NCBI GenBank assembly: GCA_947168725.1
Contig: CAMVNA010000006.1
Span: forward strand, 32,212-96,211
Reading direction: 5' to 3'
DNA: 64,000 nucleotides
DNA from: an uncultured bacterium
GTDB taxonomy: Bacteria > Patescibacteriota > Gracilibacteria > Absconditabacterales > Absconditicoccaceae
Under the pieces are notes generated by a model that did no database searches, was not told the origin of the DNA, and was given only the letters and a program-made list of their open reading frames with translations. The translations under genes were made by a program, and so were the position numbers. Of this stretch, positions 11,066 to 21,229 are shown one piece after another (positions within the stretch are counted from its first letter, which is position 1; each line of letters starts with the position of its first letter).

Positions 11066-12259
11066 TTATGAAAATAATCCTATAAATAATTGAGGAGCAA
11101 ACTCGAAAATCATTCTTAAAGATGCAAATAGGAATAGGAATATTCATTCGACCTTAGATAATTTCCATCATGTTCTCATAAATATCAGAGTAATTACAAG
11201 TGTAAATATTAAAATCAACATGGAAAATATGTTGTCATACATGAAGCTTCCTAAAAAAGTTTCACAATTTCAAATTAAACATTTAGGAGTTAGGTGTAAA
11301 GGTGTAATTACAGATGAGATTCATACAATTCATAGGATATTAAATATATCGGATCAAATTACATTTCATACTCACATATCGTATTTTTTCTTTATAATTG
11401 CGGCTAGTGTGGCTGCCATTTCTGGTAGACTAGTACCTGCAGCGATAATTGTTGCTCAAATAGCCCACTCAGATATTCAAAGTGTAGTAGCAACATATAC
11501 GGCGGATGCTACAATTATATCAGATGACATCACTAGAAGTCATATACTCGCAATTATTTTAGTTATATTTAACAATATTCAATTTTCGTGCTCCTTTCTC
11601 CTTTGTTTCTTTTTGTTGAACAAAGATAAAAAGAATAAAAATAGGAGTACGCACATAAATATAGTAGAATATGCTGACAATCAAAATTTTATATTAAATC
11701 AGTTTTCTGTGTTTATATTTGTTATAGATAAAATGAAAATACATACAAACAGATACATGAAATTTTTGATTTCAGGGAGTTCTATTCCATTAGCATTTCA
11801 GACTTCTTCCATTGGATCTTTTTTAATCCATAAGTATCAATTATAGCAAACAAGTAAACCTAGGCATATTGCTCATTCTCGTCATAAAAGTTGCTGATCC
11901 CAAAGAAATACGAATAATAAACATGAAATTAAGAATAAAAATAATCCATCTCTATAAACAAGTTTTTTTTGTATAATAATTGGTACAAATATCGCACTGA
12001 GTCAAAGAATAAATCATAGATTAAATATGTTTGAACCTACGATGTTTCATACTGATAAAGATCCACTCCCATTTATAGCTGACATTGCCGAAAGAAACAA
12101 TTCAGGTGCAGATGTTCCTATTGCTAGAATGGTTAATCCTATGAATAAAGGAGATAATTTAAATATTTTAGCGACTCTTACACTTGAGTTAATTAATTTA
12201 TCTGCAGAAAATCATAACAAGAACAATCATAATAATAGTACAATAATAGCCAGGACCAT
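11066..12259 (-). CDS. CaCA-family cation/calcium exchanger, membrane protein
   Basis: 397 aa, mostly hydrophobic, about ten membrane helices in two inverted halves. The alpha-1 repeat shows GTSAPELFLSAMSA followed by GNIVGSNIFNL; the alpha-2 repeat shows GTSLPEMAATLAA followed by GNVIGSDIFNILGIVG. These paired G-T-S-x-P-E and GSxIFN motifs define the sodium/calcium exchanger superfamily (YrbG / K+-dependent type). The two halves are joined by a polar Lys/Arg-rich loop near the middle. It probably exports Ca2+ in exchange for Na+ or H+ across the cytoplasmic membrane; the exact ion is not visible. Confidence 0.88.
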
Positions 12260-12322
12260 ATTTTTATATATAAGATAAACACTTAATTCTAGTGTTCTAT
12301 GCTAAAAATACAAGCAGAAGAA

Positions 12323-12350
12323 AAGAGCCGATTGATTTCAACCGGCTCTT
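12323..12350 (-). terminator. terminator downstream of RNase J
   Basis: AAGAGCCG (12323-12330) pairs with CGGCTCTT (12343-12350) around a 12-base loop. On the minus strand the stem is followed by a T-rich run, so it ends the RNase J transcript before the exchanger gene. Confidence 0.75.
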
Positions 12351-12380
12351 AGTTTTAATTAAATGAATTTTGTGGTTTGT

Positions 12381-14543
12381 TTATTCATCTCCACCTTGTT
12401 CTTCAAGAGTCATTCCAATGATTTCTTCTTCGTCATTTTGCTGTGCTGGAGTAGTGAGAGCTTCTCTATTGATATAAACATACATTGGAATAATCATAGG
12501 CACTCTTCAAATAATCTTTTCAATTTCTCATTCTAGCAAATCTTTGATAGTTCTGAGATTCTCTTTTATATCCATTTTCTTTTTCAGATTTTTATTATAT
12601 TCTGCTCTGGCCAATTCAACTATTTGAGTATGAATTGATTTAACTTCACTTGAATAAACAAATCATCTAGATTCGATTTGTAAATTTCAAACTAATTCTT
12701 TAGTTTTTGTATCTATCTTGAATATCAAGGCGACGACTCCATCTTGTCACATGATTCCACGAGCTTTAGTTACATATTCTCAGCTTAGATGTCATTGTCA
12801 TTTACCGTCAATTGTAACTGTATCGAGTTTTAATTTTTTCTCTGATAATAATACACATTCATCATAAAGTTCAACAATCTGACCGTTCTTTGGAAGTAAG
12901 ATTTTTTCTTCAGGAATTCTCATATCGAGAGCAATTTTTTTATGTGCATGTCTCATTAAAGCTTCTCAGTGAATAGGACAGAAATATTCAGGTTTTAAAA
13001 GTGCCATCATTTCTTTCATGTCTTCCTGGCAAGCATGTCCAGAAGTGTGAAGTGCAAGAGTTGGCTCATCAACCAAATCAATTCCCATATCTATCAAAGT
13101 ATTCAATAATGATCATACAGCTTTTTCATTTCCTGGAATAGTATGAGAAGATAATAATATACAATCTCCAGGTCTAATCATAAAATCTTTATAAGTATTT
13201 GTAGCCATTCTCACAAGTGCACTAAATTCTTCTCACTGAGATCCAGTACAAACTATCATCACTCTTTCATCAGACATTTGATCAATTTCACCAGAAACTA
13301 GTCTAATCATATCTTTTGGTACATTGATATATCATAGTTCCTGACAGAGCTGAACATTTCCAACCATAGATCTTCCAGCAAGGAAAATCACTCTATTATG
13401 TCTTACAGCACTTTCAATAATCTGAATAAGTCTTCAGATATTTGATGCAAATGTTGAAATAACGATTCTTTGATTTGGATGATTTCTGATTACACGATCA
13501 AGGTTTTCTCCAATCAATTTTTCACTTGGAGTATGTCATGGAGTCCTAGCATTTGTAGATTCTCACAAGTATAATTTTACTCATTCCTGACCGATTCTAC
13601 TAATTTTTCCCAAATCAGCAGGTTTGTCAATTGCAGGTACAAAATCGATTTTAAAGTCTCATGAATGAACGATATTCCCTTTTGGAGTGTGAATTGCGTA
13701 TCACATTGATTCAGGGATTGAGTGGTTTACACGGAAAGGTTCAACCAAAAATTCTCAAAGTTTAATTATATCGATGTCTGGATCGATAATTTTATATTTC
13801 ATCTTTTTCTGATCTTGGTCATTCTGACTTCTCTTAATCAATCCTAATGCTAATGGAGTAGTATAAACGATAGGATAGTCCAATTCTGAAAGAATATGTT
13901 TAATTGCTCCAATATGGTCAAGGTGTCCATGAGTAATAAGGATTCCCTTAATATTTTTTTTCTTCGATATTAAGTAAGAAATATCAGGAATGATATAATC
14001 TACTCCGTGCATATCAAAACTTGCGAATTCAAGCCCAGCATCTACGATAATAATGTCATCTTTGTACTCGATTACTGTCATGTTAATTCAAATTTCTTCT
14101 AGTCATCAAAGTCCAAAAACTCTGACTGGAACCTCATCTTTTTTAACCAACTTTTTCAAATCTGCTATTGATTGAGTAGGAGCTTGATTTCTGTGCTTTA
14201 AAAAATTTGCTGAAGATAAAGTTTTATCTGCTCATTGTGTATAATTTGTTCTTGATGTAGCTCTAGTAGTACTCGTTGTTGTGCTTGCTGTTCTCGTTGA
14301 ATTTACAGCTCTGGTATGAGTAGTTCAATTTGTAGAAGTTGTAGTCGTTGAGTGAGTAGTTCTTCTAGTAGTAGGATTTTTTAATTGACCATTCACAGCC
14401 TGTGCATAAAGACTTTGACTAGAAGTGTTTCTGGAATTGTAAGTTCTAGTTTCTGTTGGATAGTTCCTTTTAGAATTGTTTTTTTTGCTTAAATTGATAG
14501 AAATGTTTGAGTGCATTTCTCTGTCACCTTGTGTTGTAATCAT
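12381..14543 (-). CDS. rnj: ribonuclease J with long disordered N-terminal extension
   Basis: 720 aa. A metallo-beta-lactamase fold endo/5'-3' exoribonuclease for mRNA decay and rRNA processing. The zinc motif HGHLDHIG sits near residue 204, preceded by IIIVDAGLEF; the beta-CASP and C-terminal domains follow. Standard RNase J is ~555 aa and starts near PVRVFGLGGLEEIGINM; here about 150 residues of Ser, Thr, Asn and Arg precede it (for example TTRRTTHSTTTTSTN), a low-complexity basic tail that might bind RNA or partners. The start is the first ATG; a second in-frame Met lies 9 codons in. The family call is certain; the role of the extension is unknown. Confidence 0.93.
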
Positions 14544-14608
14544 AATTTGATATAAATAATATAAATTTTTGTTTAGAATGAGAACTTTATATATTTACTG
14601 TTTCCTCA

Positions 14609-15148
14609 ATGTTGGATTTATTAGATTTACGTAAGACATGTGAAGATAGACATATACCATTAATTTCCATTCAGACTCAAGATTTTCTTGTTTCTTGGCT
14701 TGAGCGTCATCAACCTAAGAGAGTTTTAGAAATTTGATCCGCTGTGTGATATAGTAGTATTGTCATTTCTCAGACAATCTCCAAGCGATGAGGAACCTTG
14801 ACATCATTTGAAATCAGCTATCCAGCCTACCTTGAAGCATTGAAAAATATAGAAAAAGCTGAAATAAATAATGTAGTTCTCTATCCTTTTGATATTAATG
14901 AAATCTCGCTAGAAAAGTTTTTTTCTCAGAAATTTGATGCAGCATTTATTGATGCTCAGAAGAGTCAATATTGAGATTATCTGCAGAAAATTCGATCACA
15001 TCTTGCACCAGAAAATACGCTTTTACTTGACGATGTCATCAAATATCAAAACAAACTAACTTGATTATATCAATTCATCGAAAAAATGCAAATAAATTAT
15101 AAGATTTTTGATACTGAGCCAGGTGATGGGGTTATGTTGATAAAATAG
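14609..15148 (+). CDS. SAM-dependent O-methyltransferase-like protein
   Basis: 179 aa. Class I methyltransferase fold: motif I RVLEIGSAVGYSSIV (SAM binding; the first glycine is TGA), then LTSFEISYPAYLEAL, AFIDAQKSQYGDYL (the D-A-x-K pattern of catechol/caffeoyl-CoA O-methyltransferases) and LLLDDVI. Slightly shorter than the family's ~210 aa. Substrate unknown. The gene starts 65 bases from the divergent RNase J gene. Confidence 0.82.
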
Positions 15149-15163
15149 AGTTATTAATTTTTA

Positions 15164-15191
15164 TTGACATTGAAAATAAAATTTTTATAAT
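15164..15191 (+). promoter_or_regulatory. consensus sigma70-type promoter
   Basis: Perfect -35 TTGACA (15164-15169), 16-bp spacer, perfect -10 TATAAT (15186-15191). A 36-40 base leader with GAGGAAAG leads to the ATG at 15234. It is the strongest-looking promoter in the window. Confidence 0.75.
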
Positions 15192-15233
15192 ATAAGCAAC
15201 GAGGAAAGAAGTTGAACTAAAAAAAACAAAATT

Positions 15234-15599
15234 ATGAAAAAATTAAGTTTAAGTGAATCAAAAAAGCTTATATGGCTTACTTGGTTCTTGGTTATTTTTG
15301 TAGGATTTGTTGTTTATTTTTCAGTGAATCCGACAAGATTGTGGGGATTGATTGTTGCGGGAGCTGTTGCTCTGGGCTTGCTTATCAATTTCTGGGTAAA
15401 ATCAAGAAGGATTCCTTCATCTTTGGATGAAACCTTGCCAACTCTATTTTCACCTACTGCATTTCTCATGATGCTAGGAACGTTTGTGAGTTCTTTTGCC
15501 TCTAAAGAGGGAACAATTAATCCTCTATCTTTGGCGTTAGGTACGGTTACAGTTATTTGCTTTATTTGTGTCTTAATAGAAATGCGATACAGCGAATAA
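15234..15599 (+). CDS. small membrane protein without TGA codons
   Basis: 121 aa with four hydrophobic segments (about residues 13-31, 36-53, 71-87 and 96-113), so a small polytopic inner-membrane protein. The family is not recognised. All seven glycines are GGN codons although the chromosomal genes around use TGA heavily. It has its own consensus promoter and is followed by a clear terminator, so it is an independent, probably well expressed unit. The codon choice could reflect recent arrival from a standard-code donor or selection for high expression. Confidence 0.75.
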   Translation: MKKLSLSESKKLIWLTWFLVIFVGFVVYFSVNPTRLWGLIVAGAVALGLLINFWVKSRRIPSSLDETLPTLFSPTAFLMMLGTFVSSFASKEGTINPLSLALGTVTVICFICVLIEMRYSE

Positions 15600-15618
15600 T
15601 AGATTGTCTATTCACTAT

Positions 15619-15650
15619 AAAATCTGCCATATTATCGTATAGCAGATTTT
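15619..15650. terminator. terminator between the 121-aa gene and the TfoX-like pseudogene
   Basis: AAAATCTGC (15619-15627) pairs with GCAGATTTT (15642-15650), followed by T-rich sequence on the plus strand and by a T run on the minus strand as well. It serves the convergent genes on both sides. Confidence 0.8.
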
Positions 15651-15659
15651 TAATAATAA

Positions 15660-15956
15660 TTAATATAGCTCCTTGTATGTGATTTTAATAAGATTGCTTA
15701 GATATTCAGAATTATCAACATTGTCTACATAAATCATAGGTCTAGCTCACGGATATGGAATTTGCATTTCAAAATTTGTAATCAGATTTTTTACTTTTTC
15801 TGTTGGCTTCAACAATAAACGATTATCGTAAATTTAACCAATAATTTTTCAATGAAAATATAAAATATGTTCTCACATCATTTTGCGATAAGAGATTTCT
15901 GGTAAGTCTGATAATTGATCCAGAATAAACTGTAAATAATCAGGGGAACTAACCAT
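15660..15956 (-). pseudogene. TfoX N-terminal-domain-like gene with an in-frame TAA
   Basis: A 98-codon frame matching the small TfoX-N family (YRKMMGEHILYFHGKII... IYDNRLLLKPTEKVKNLI... IPYPGARPMIYVDNVDN). Codon 41 is TAA (15836-15834), exactly where family members usually have glycine (KxxGGIYDxR). In this genome one G-to-A change turns a TGA glycine codon into TAA, so the break is a single mutation; the frame before and after is intact. It lies 16 bases after the threonylcarbamoyl-AMP synthase stop, in the same direction. It could also be a sequencing error. The roles of stand-alone TfoX-N proteins are poorly defined. Confidence 0.7.
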
Positions 15957-15972
15957 GAGAAGAAAATTATGA

Positions 15973-17043
15973 TTAAACCTCAGCACTTCTTTTTACTCTA
16001 TTCATAATTCAGTAACCGATTCATTCTTCTGGTAAATTTTCCACGAAAAGTAGATTAATTCATGATTTTTCAGCATTATGATATTGATCAAATAGTGAAT
16101 GAGCACAACTTGCTAAATTTGATTTGGTTCACCGTGGGATAATAGTAATTCAGTTTTTTGAAAAATCCTCGATTATATTTTTATTGTTGTGTATTAACTC
16201 CTGTGTTAATAAGATTCAGATTTTTGTATTTTGTGCTTCGAATTCTTTAGATAATGTTGGTATGTCTGTAAGATTATCAAATATTCTAACATGTCATGAA
16301 ATGCTATAATGTTTATATCTCATTCAAGGAGATAATTCAGGATTTTTGGTAGTATATTCTACTTTTATTTCGTGATTGAAACAATCTTCTAAATCTTCTT
16401 TAGTCAAAAATCCTGGACGAAGAATTTGAATTTTTAATTTTCAGATTTTATCTTCATCTGGGACTACACGCATTACGCTCGATTCAATCCCAGCAAATGA
16501 TTCTCAGTCATCAATAATCAGAGGTACATTATCATGTAAATTATCATAAACCATTTGTGCATTAGTTGGACTAGGCTTTCAACTTATATTTGCACTTGGA
16601 GCGGCAACTGGCAATTCTGCGACTTGTAAAAATTTTTGCGCAACAGTGTTTGATGGTAAACGAATTCAGAGATAATCTAGTGGACATGAGCGATTTGAAA
16701 TAGTTCATTCTTTTTTCTTTAAGAGGAGAGTCAAAGGTCCAGGTATTAGTTTATCGATAATTGTTTGTTGAATTTCGTTTTCTATTGTTGCATAATCTTT
16801 AATCTGCTCTTTATATCATAAATGAGTAATTAATGGATTGTCTTGCGGCCTTCATTTTAATTCAAAAATTGAAAGCACAGCTTGGTCATTACGAGCATCA
16901 GCACCTAATCAGTAAATCGTTTCAGTTGGGAAAACGACTAATTCTCAGTCTTCAAGCAGTTTTTTTGCTTGTTTATAAACTTCAAAAGAAGGTACTTTAA
17001 TGTTTGAGTGTCCTGAAGATTTTATGTTTCTTTGAGGATTCAT
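15973..17043 (-). CDS. tsaC: threonylcarbamoyl-AMP synthase, Sua5 type
   Basis: 356 aa. N-terminal YrdC domain with FPTETIYGLGADARN, FELKGRPQDNPLI, LIPGPLTLLLKKK and PSANISGKPSPT; a linker; then a C-terminal Sua5 domain from about residue 230 (GMRYKHYS onward). It makes threonylcarbamoyl-AMP from threonine, bicarbonate and ATP, the first step of t6A37 modification of ANN-decoding tRNAs. The length fits the two-domain Sua5 form rather than TsaC alone. Its start lies inside the 3' end of the GtrA-like gene (47-base overlap); I see no better downstream start before the conserved FPTET motif. Confidence 0.92.
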
Positions 17044-17491
17044 CTTTTAGAGAATCTTTAAAAGTTAATGATCTATTAGCTAAATAGAGGGGAATGGACA
17101 TAATCATGATTTGCATGAATTTTGCTATAGCATTTGGAATTCATATTATTTCTATGAAAAAATATACCATACTTGTAGATATAGCAGTTCATATTAGAGA
17201 TATTGTAAAATAAGATATGAATCTCATTCTAATATGGTCGTTCATATTAAAATTCTTTTTAAGATTTAACGAAAAAGATGTGAACATTCAACATATACCA
17301 CTTATTATGTTTGAGGGAATAATGTTTAGTCATAAAGAAGTGAGAATTATAAAACTTATACAGTCTACAATTGCTCAAACAGCCGATAAAATTAAATATA
17401 AAAAAGCGTGTCGAGCCTCTTCTTTTGTTTTTTTACGAAAATCATCATCATTTATTACTTCCAAAACCCGATCTAGAAGCTCTTTTAACAT
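16997..17491 (-). CDS. GtrA-like membrane protein
   Basis: 164 aa with four membrane helices, after a charged N-terminal ~35 residues. The pattern (AVGAIVDCISFIIL, then GICGMFTSFSLNLKKNF, RFISYFTISLIGTAIS and an ending YLANRSLTFKD) matches the GtrA/DPMS family, where the S-x-x-LNxxxxF motif is typical. Members help flip or transfer polyprenyl-linked sugars for cell-surface glycans. An in-frame ATG 51 bases upstream could extend it. Its last 47 bases overlap the start of the threonylcarbamoyl-AMP synthase gene, so the two are coupled. Confidence 0.75.
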
Positions 17492-17553
17492 CTGAATATA
17501 TTTTTTTGGAAAATTTTTAATACTATTCCATGTATTGCACATATTTACACCAA

Positions 17554-18798
17554 CTATCCTAAAATTAATTTATAAGTTTTCTTTCATTTTCTAAGTAGAG
17601 CTACTCCGTTAATCAAATCACTAGATTTTACAGTCTTTTGGATGTCTTCAACTTTTTCTTCATTGAAATATATCGATCCAGCCTGAATCATCTTTTTAGT
17701 TTCTCAATTAGATGAAGCTAAACCTGATTCAACGATTAAATCCATTAGTCTAATCTCACTTCAATTCATTTTTACACTTCCGGTTTCACGAGCAAGTGCA
17801 GATTTTTCATCATCAGACATATTTGAAATGATTGTTAATTTATCTCAATTTCAGAATAATACATCAATAATTTTTTGAACTTTTTCATATTCAGCTTTCC
17901 CATGAAGATCTGTAATAAATTCTTTAGCCAATGTTTTTTGTGCTAGTCTATTTTCTGGAGCTTCGTTATGTTTCTTCATAATTTCTATAATTTCATCAGG
18001 AGTTAGAAATGTGAATACTTTCAAATATTCTTCTACTTTGCTATCATCACTATTTACCAGATATTGATAAATCGCATAGGCACTGGTCTTATTTTTATCT
18101 AACCACAAAGCATTTCCTTCACTTTTTCAGAATTTATTTCCAGCGCCATCTAAAATTAAAGGCATAGTAAAAGCATATGCAGTCTTACCTAGTTTTTTAT
18201 TGATAAGTTCAATTCCTGTAGTAATATTTCCCCACTGATCTGAGCCTGCAGCTTGCATGATACAGTTTTTTGTTTCATATAGATGTAAGAAATCATATCA
18301 CTGTAATAGAGTATATGTAAATTCTGCAAAAGTTATACCAGATTCCAATCTTCTACTGATTATATCTTTGTTGAGCATATAACTTACATTGATATATTTC
18401 CCAATTTCACGCAAAAAATCCAAAATTGTAACATCTTTGGTCCAGTCATAATTGTTTACAACTTCTACATTCCCATCAAATAAATCTGTCACTTGTTTTT
18501 TTAGTCATTCAAAGTTTTTTTGAACAGTTTCATATGCTATGATTTCTCTTTCAGCCGTGGGTCTTGGATCTCAAATTAATCCTGTAGCTCATCAAACAAG
18601 TAAAATTGGATGATGACCAGCTTTTGCAAGACGTTTTACAGTAATTAAACTACTATAATGTCCAATATGTAAACTTTCTGCCGTAGGATCCGTACCCCAA
18701 TATAAAGTAGCATTACAACTATTGATAACTTTTTCTAAATCATCACCTGCTGTATCTTTTATTAAACCACGTCGCTGTAGCTCTTCAAATAAATTCAT
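17554..18798 (-). CDS. tyrS: tyrosyl-tRNA synthetase
   Basis: 414 aa, the standard bacterial length. Class I aminoacyl-tRNA synthetase: [16 protein letters not shown] (HIGH motif), GGATGLIGDPRP, the tyrosine pocket [10 protein letters not shown], the KMSKS equivalent KFGKSEGN and a C-terminal S4-like domain ([20 protein letters not shown]). It charges tRNA-Tyr. TGG codes the Trp in YWGTDP, while most other glycines are TGA, which separates the two meanings clearly. Confidence 0.96.
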
Positions 18799-18893
18799 TT
18801 ATTATTAATAATGAAGAATTAAAAAAATTAATTGTTAGTTATAACTATATTATTTTGATATGGATATGCAAGATGATATATGGAGTATTATAT

Positions 18894-18923
18894 TAAAAAA
18901 ACTCCTAGTAAAACACCAGGAGT
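18894..18923 (-). terminator. terminator of the 142-aa secreted protein gene
   Basis: ACTCCT (18901-18906) pairs with AGGAGT (18918-18923); on the minus strand the stem is followed by seven T (18900-18894). It lies 50 bases past the stop at 18976 and insulates tyrS from the gene upstream. Confidence 0.75.
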
Positions 18924-18975
18924 AAAAGATACACTACTAGGAAATGTTGATCGTGGAAGATAGAGTTAAAAGTGT

Positions 18976-19404
18976 TTATGGACCAGATATCTCTAATATG
19001 TGTTGAACCATGCATACTATAGATGTCAGATCTATGAGTTCTCTACTATACGGCTCGGCTTCTGCTTCAAGCCATCCATCCTTTGTAAGTACTTGAATCT
19101 CTAGAAACTCTCCATCTTCGTCTTCCTGAATGAATATCACATCGAAGTAATCATCATCAGGAATTAGAATGATGAGCTTCCCTTCACACGCATAAGTTTC
19201 TTCGTAGATTGACGCAATAATGTCGAATTGCTCGCCAGAAATAGTATCGCTATATGCGATTATCTCGGCCAACACAGGGACAGAGATGCTTATTTCACCT
19301 CCAGTTTTATTGGTAAGTGAGATGGTGGATCCACTATCTCCTCGAGCAAAGGCAATTGTCACCAAAGTGACGATGAACACGATAAATATTACAGTTCTTT
19401 TCAT
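18976..19404 (-). CDS. secreted acidic protein without TGA codons
   Basis: 142 aa. Signal peptide MKRTVIFIVFIVTLVTIAFA, with a likely cut after AFA. The mature part is acidic (Asp/Glu-rich, with a DDDYFDV-like patch) and has three cysteines. The family is not recognised. All glycines are GGN and base composition is richer in G+C than the flanking genes, so it resembles the TGA-free gene at 15.2 kb. It is a single-gene transcript with its own promoter and terminator. Confidence 0.75.
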   Translation of the reverse strand: MKRTVIFIVFIVTLVTIAFARGDSGSTISLTNKTGGEISISVPVLAEIIAYSDTISGEQFDIIASIYEETYACEGKLIILIPDDDYFDVIFIQEDEDGEFLEIQVLTKDGWLEAEAEPYSRELIDLTSIVCMVQHILEISGP

Positions 19405-19446
19405 AGGTTTTGTTGTTTTTTTGTTGTGTATCTTTATTTTGCAAAT

Positions 19447-19474
19447 AAAATATGTTATTTTAATACAAAGTCAA
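19447..19474 (-). promoter_or_regulatory. promoter of the 142-aa secreted protein gene
   Basis: Minus-strand -35 TTGACT (19474-19469), 16-bp spacer, -10 TATTTT (19452-19447), then a 35-45 base A/C-rich leader. Confidence 0.5.
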
Positions 19475-19547
19475 GACATTTTTTGTATTATTTCTTTTAA
19501 TTTATTCTTAAATTTTAATTGATATTTTCAATCTTTATTTTTCCTTC

Positions 19548-19575
19548 TTGAAAAAAATGTTTTGAATAGTATATT
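19548..19575 (+). promoter_or_regulatory. promoter of gpmI
   Basis: -35 TTGAAA (19548-19553), 16-bp spacer, -10 TATATT (19570-19575), about 60 bases before the gpmI ATG. Confidence 0.45.
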
Positions 19576-19636
19576 GTAATTAAGGGTATTTTGTAATGTT
19601 ATATGTGGTCATTTTTTTATTTTGATATAAGAAGCT

Positions 19637-21172
19637 ATGTCGAAAAAAGTTGCTTTAATTGTTTTGGATGGATTTGGTTTAACAGATTCTAATCCTGATA
19701 GAAATTCTGTCGTTCAGGCTAAAACTCCAACATTTGATTATTTATTCTCAAAAAGTTATGCAAAAATAAATGCTTCATGACGTGCTGTAGGATTGCCTAA
19801 TGGACAAATGTGAAATTCTGAAGTATGACATACAACTATTTGAACTGGTAGAATTATCAAGCAATCATTGGTAGAGATTTCAGATTTATTTGATGAATGA
19901 AAATTTGCAGATTTAGACCCATTTAAGAGATGAATTGAACATGTTAAAAGAAACTGATCTAATTTACATTTACTCTGATTATTTGGTCCAGGTGGTGTTC
20001 ACTCAATAGATACTCATATGACTAGCATGATAAAAATTATTCCAAGCGATGTGCAGACTTATATACATTTTTTCCTTGATGGACGTGATGTCCCACCTCA
20101 ATCAGCTGATTGATTTATGAAAGATTTTGAGGAATTTTTAAAAGATTACCCAAATGTAAAAATTTCTACTTTATGAGGTAGATACTGGTGAATGGATAGA
20201 GATAACAACCGAGATCGTGTACAAAAAGCTTATGATGAAATTGTTTTCCAGCAAACTCAAACCTCAGATACTCCTACTGAATACATCCAAAAGCGTTATG
20301 ATGCATGAGAATCTGATGAATTCCTTACTCCTGTTACTTTTTTATGAGCTGAATGAATCGATGATGGAGATGCCGTTTTCTATCTAAATTTTCGTGCAGA
20401 TAGGGCTAGACAAATGACACAGGCTTTAATGGTTTCCCAGAATTCTAAAAAAGCTGAATTATATGAAAAATGGAATAATGCATTTATTACGAAAAATATG
20501 CCAAATCTTTATTTTGTAGCTATGACAAAGTATTATAAAGAATATGATTGACCAACTTTCTTAGTCCCAAAAGATATCAAAAATACACTTTCAGAAGTAT
20601 TATCAAACCATGACATTCGCCAATTTCACCTAGCCGAAACTGAAAAATTCGCTCATGTTACAAAATTCTTTAATGCTGAAAAAGAGATAGTTTATGATTG
20701 ACAAAAAAATACAATTATTCCTTCTCATAAGGTAGCCACTTATGATTTGGATCCTGCGATGTCCGCTCTTGAAATATTGAAAACTTTACTTGAAGAGAGC
20801 TCAAATTTTGATGCGTTTATAGTAAATTTTGCAAATGGAGATATGGTGTGACATACTGGAATTTTACCAGCTGCTATAAAAGCTGTAGAGACTTTAGATG
20901 ATGTTGTATCTAAATTACTTAAATGGAGTAAAGATGAAAATGTAGATATTTTAATCACGGCTGATCACTGAAACTGTGAAGAAATGTGACCAGAGTCTCA
21001 ACCCAAGACTTCTCATACTACAAACTTGGTTCCATTTTGGTATATCCATGATTGAGAACCTCAAGACAATATTGAAAAAGAATGATGATTATCTGATATG
21101 GCTCCTACAATGTTAGCATTATTTGGAATTGAAATTCCAAGTGATATGACTGGACATTCTTTGATTAAATAA
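19637..21172 (+). CDS. gpmI: phosphoglycerate mutase, 2,3-BPG-independent
   Basis: 511 aa, full length. It interconverts 3- and 2-phosphoglycerate using two Mn2+ ions. Alkaline-phosphatase-fold motifs: [10 protein letters not shown] (metal Asp11), GNSEVGHTTIG (phosphoserine nucleophile Ser61), [38 protein letters not shown], and the second metal cluster [12 protein letters not shown] and ITADHGNCEEM. Many of these glycines are TGA. It works with pyruvate kinase (4.1 kb) in lower glycolysis. A strong terminator follows. Confidence 0.96.
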
Positions 21173-21186
21173 AATTATCCAAAATA

Positions 21187-21219
21187 AAAAATCTCTTCAT
21201 TTGTTGATGAGAGATTTTT
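21187..21219. terminator. bidirectional terminator between gpmI and the MurF-like gene
   Basis: AAAAATCTCT (21187-21196) pairs perfectly with AGAGATTTTT (21210-21219), with a T-rich tail on either strand. Confidence 0.85.
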
Positions 21220-21229
21220 AAGTATATTC

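Noticed and set aside
11220..11846. A 208-codon plus-strand frame
   Set aside because: It is the antisense of the CaCA exchanger gene, which has clear family motifs.
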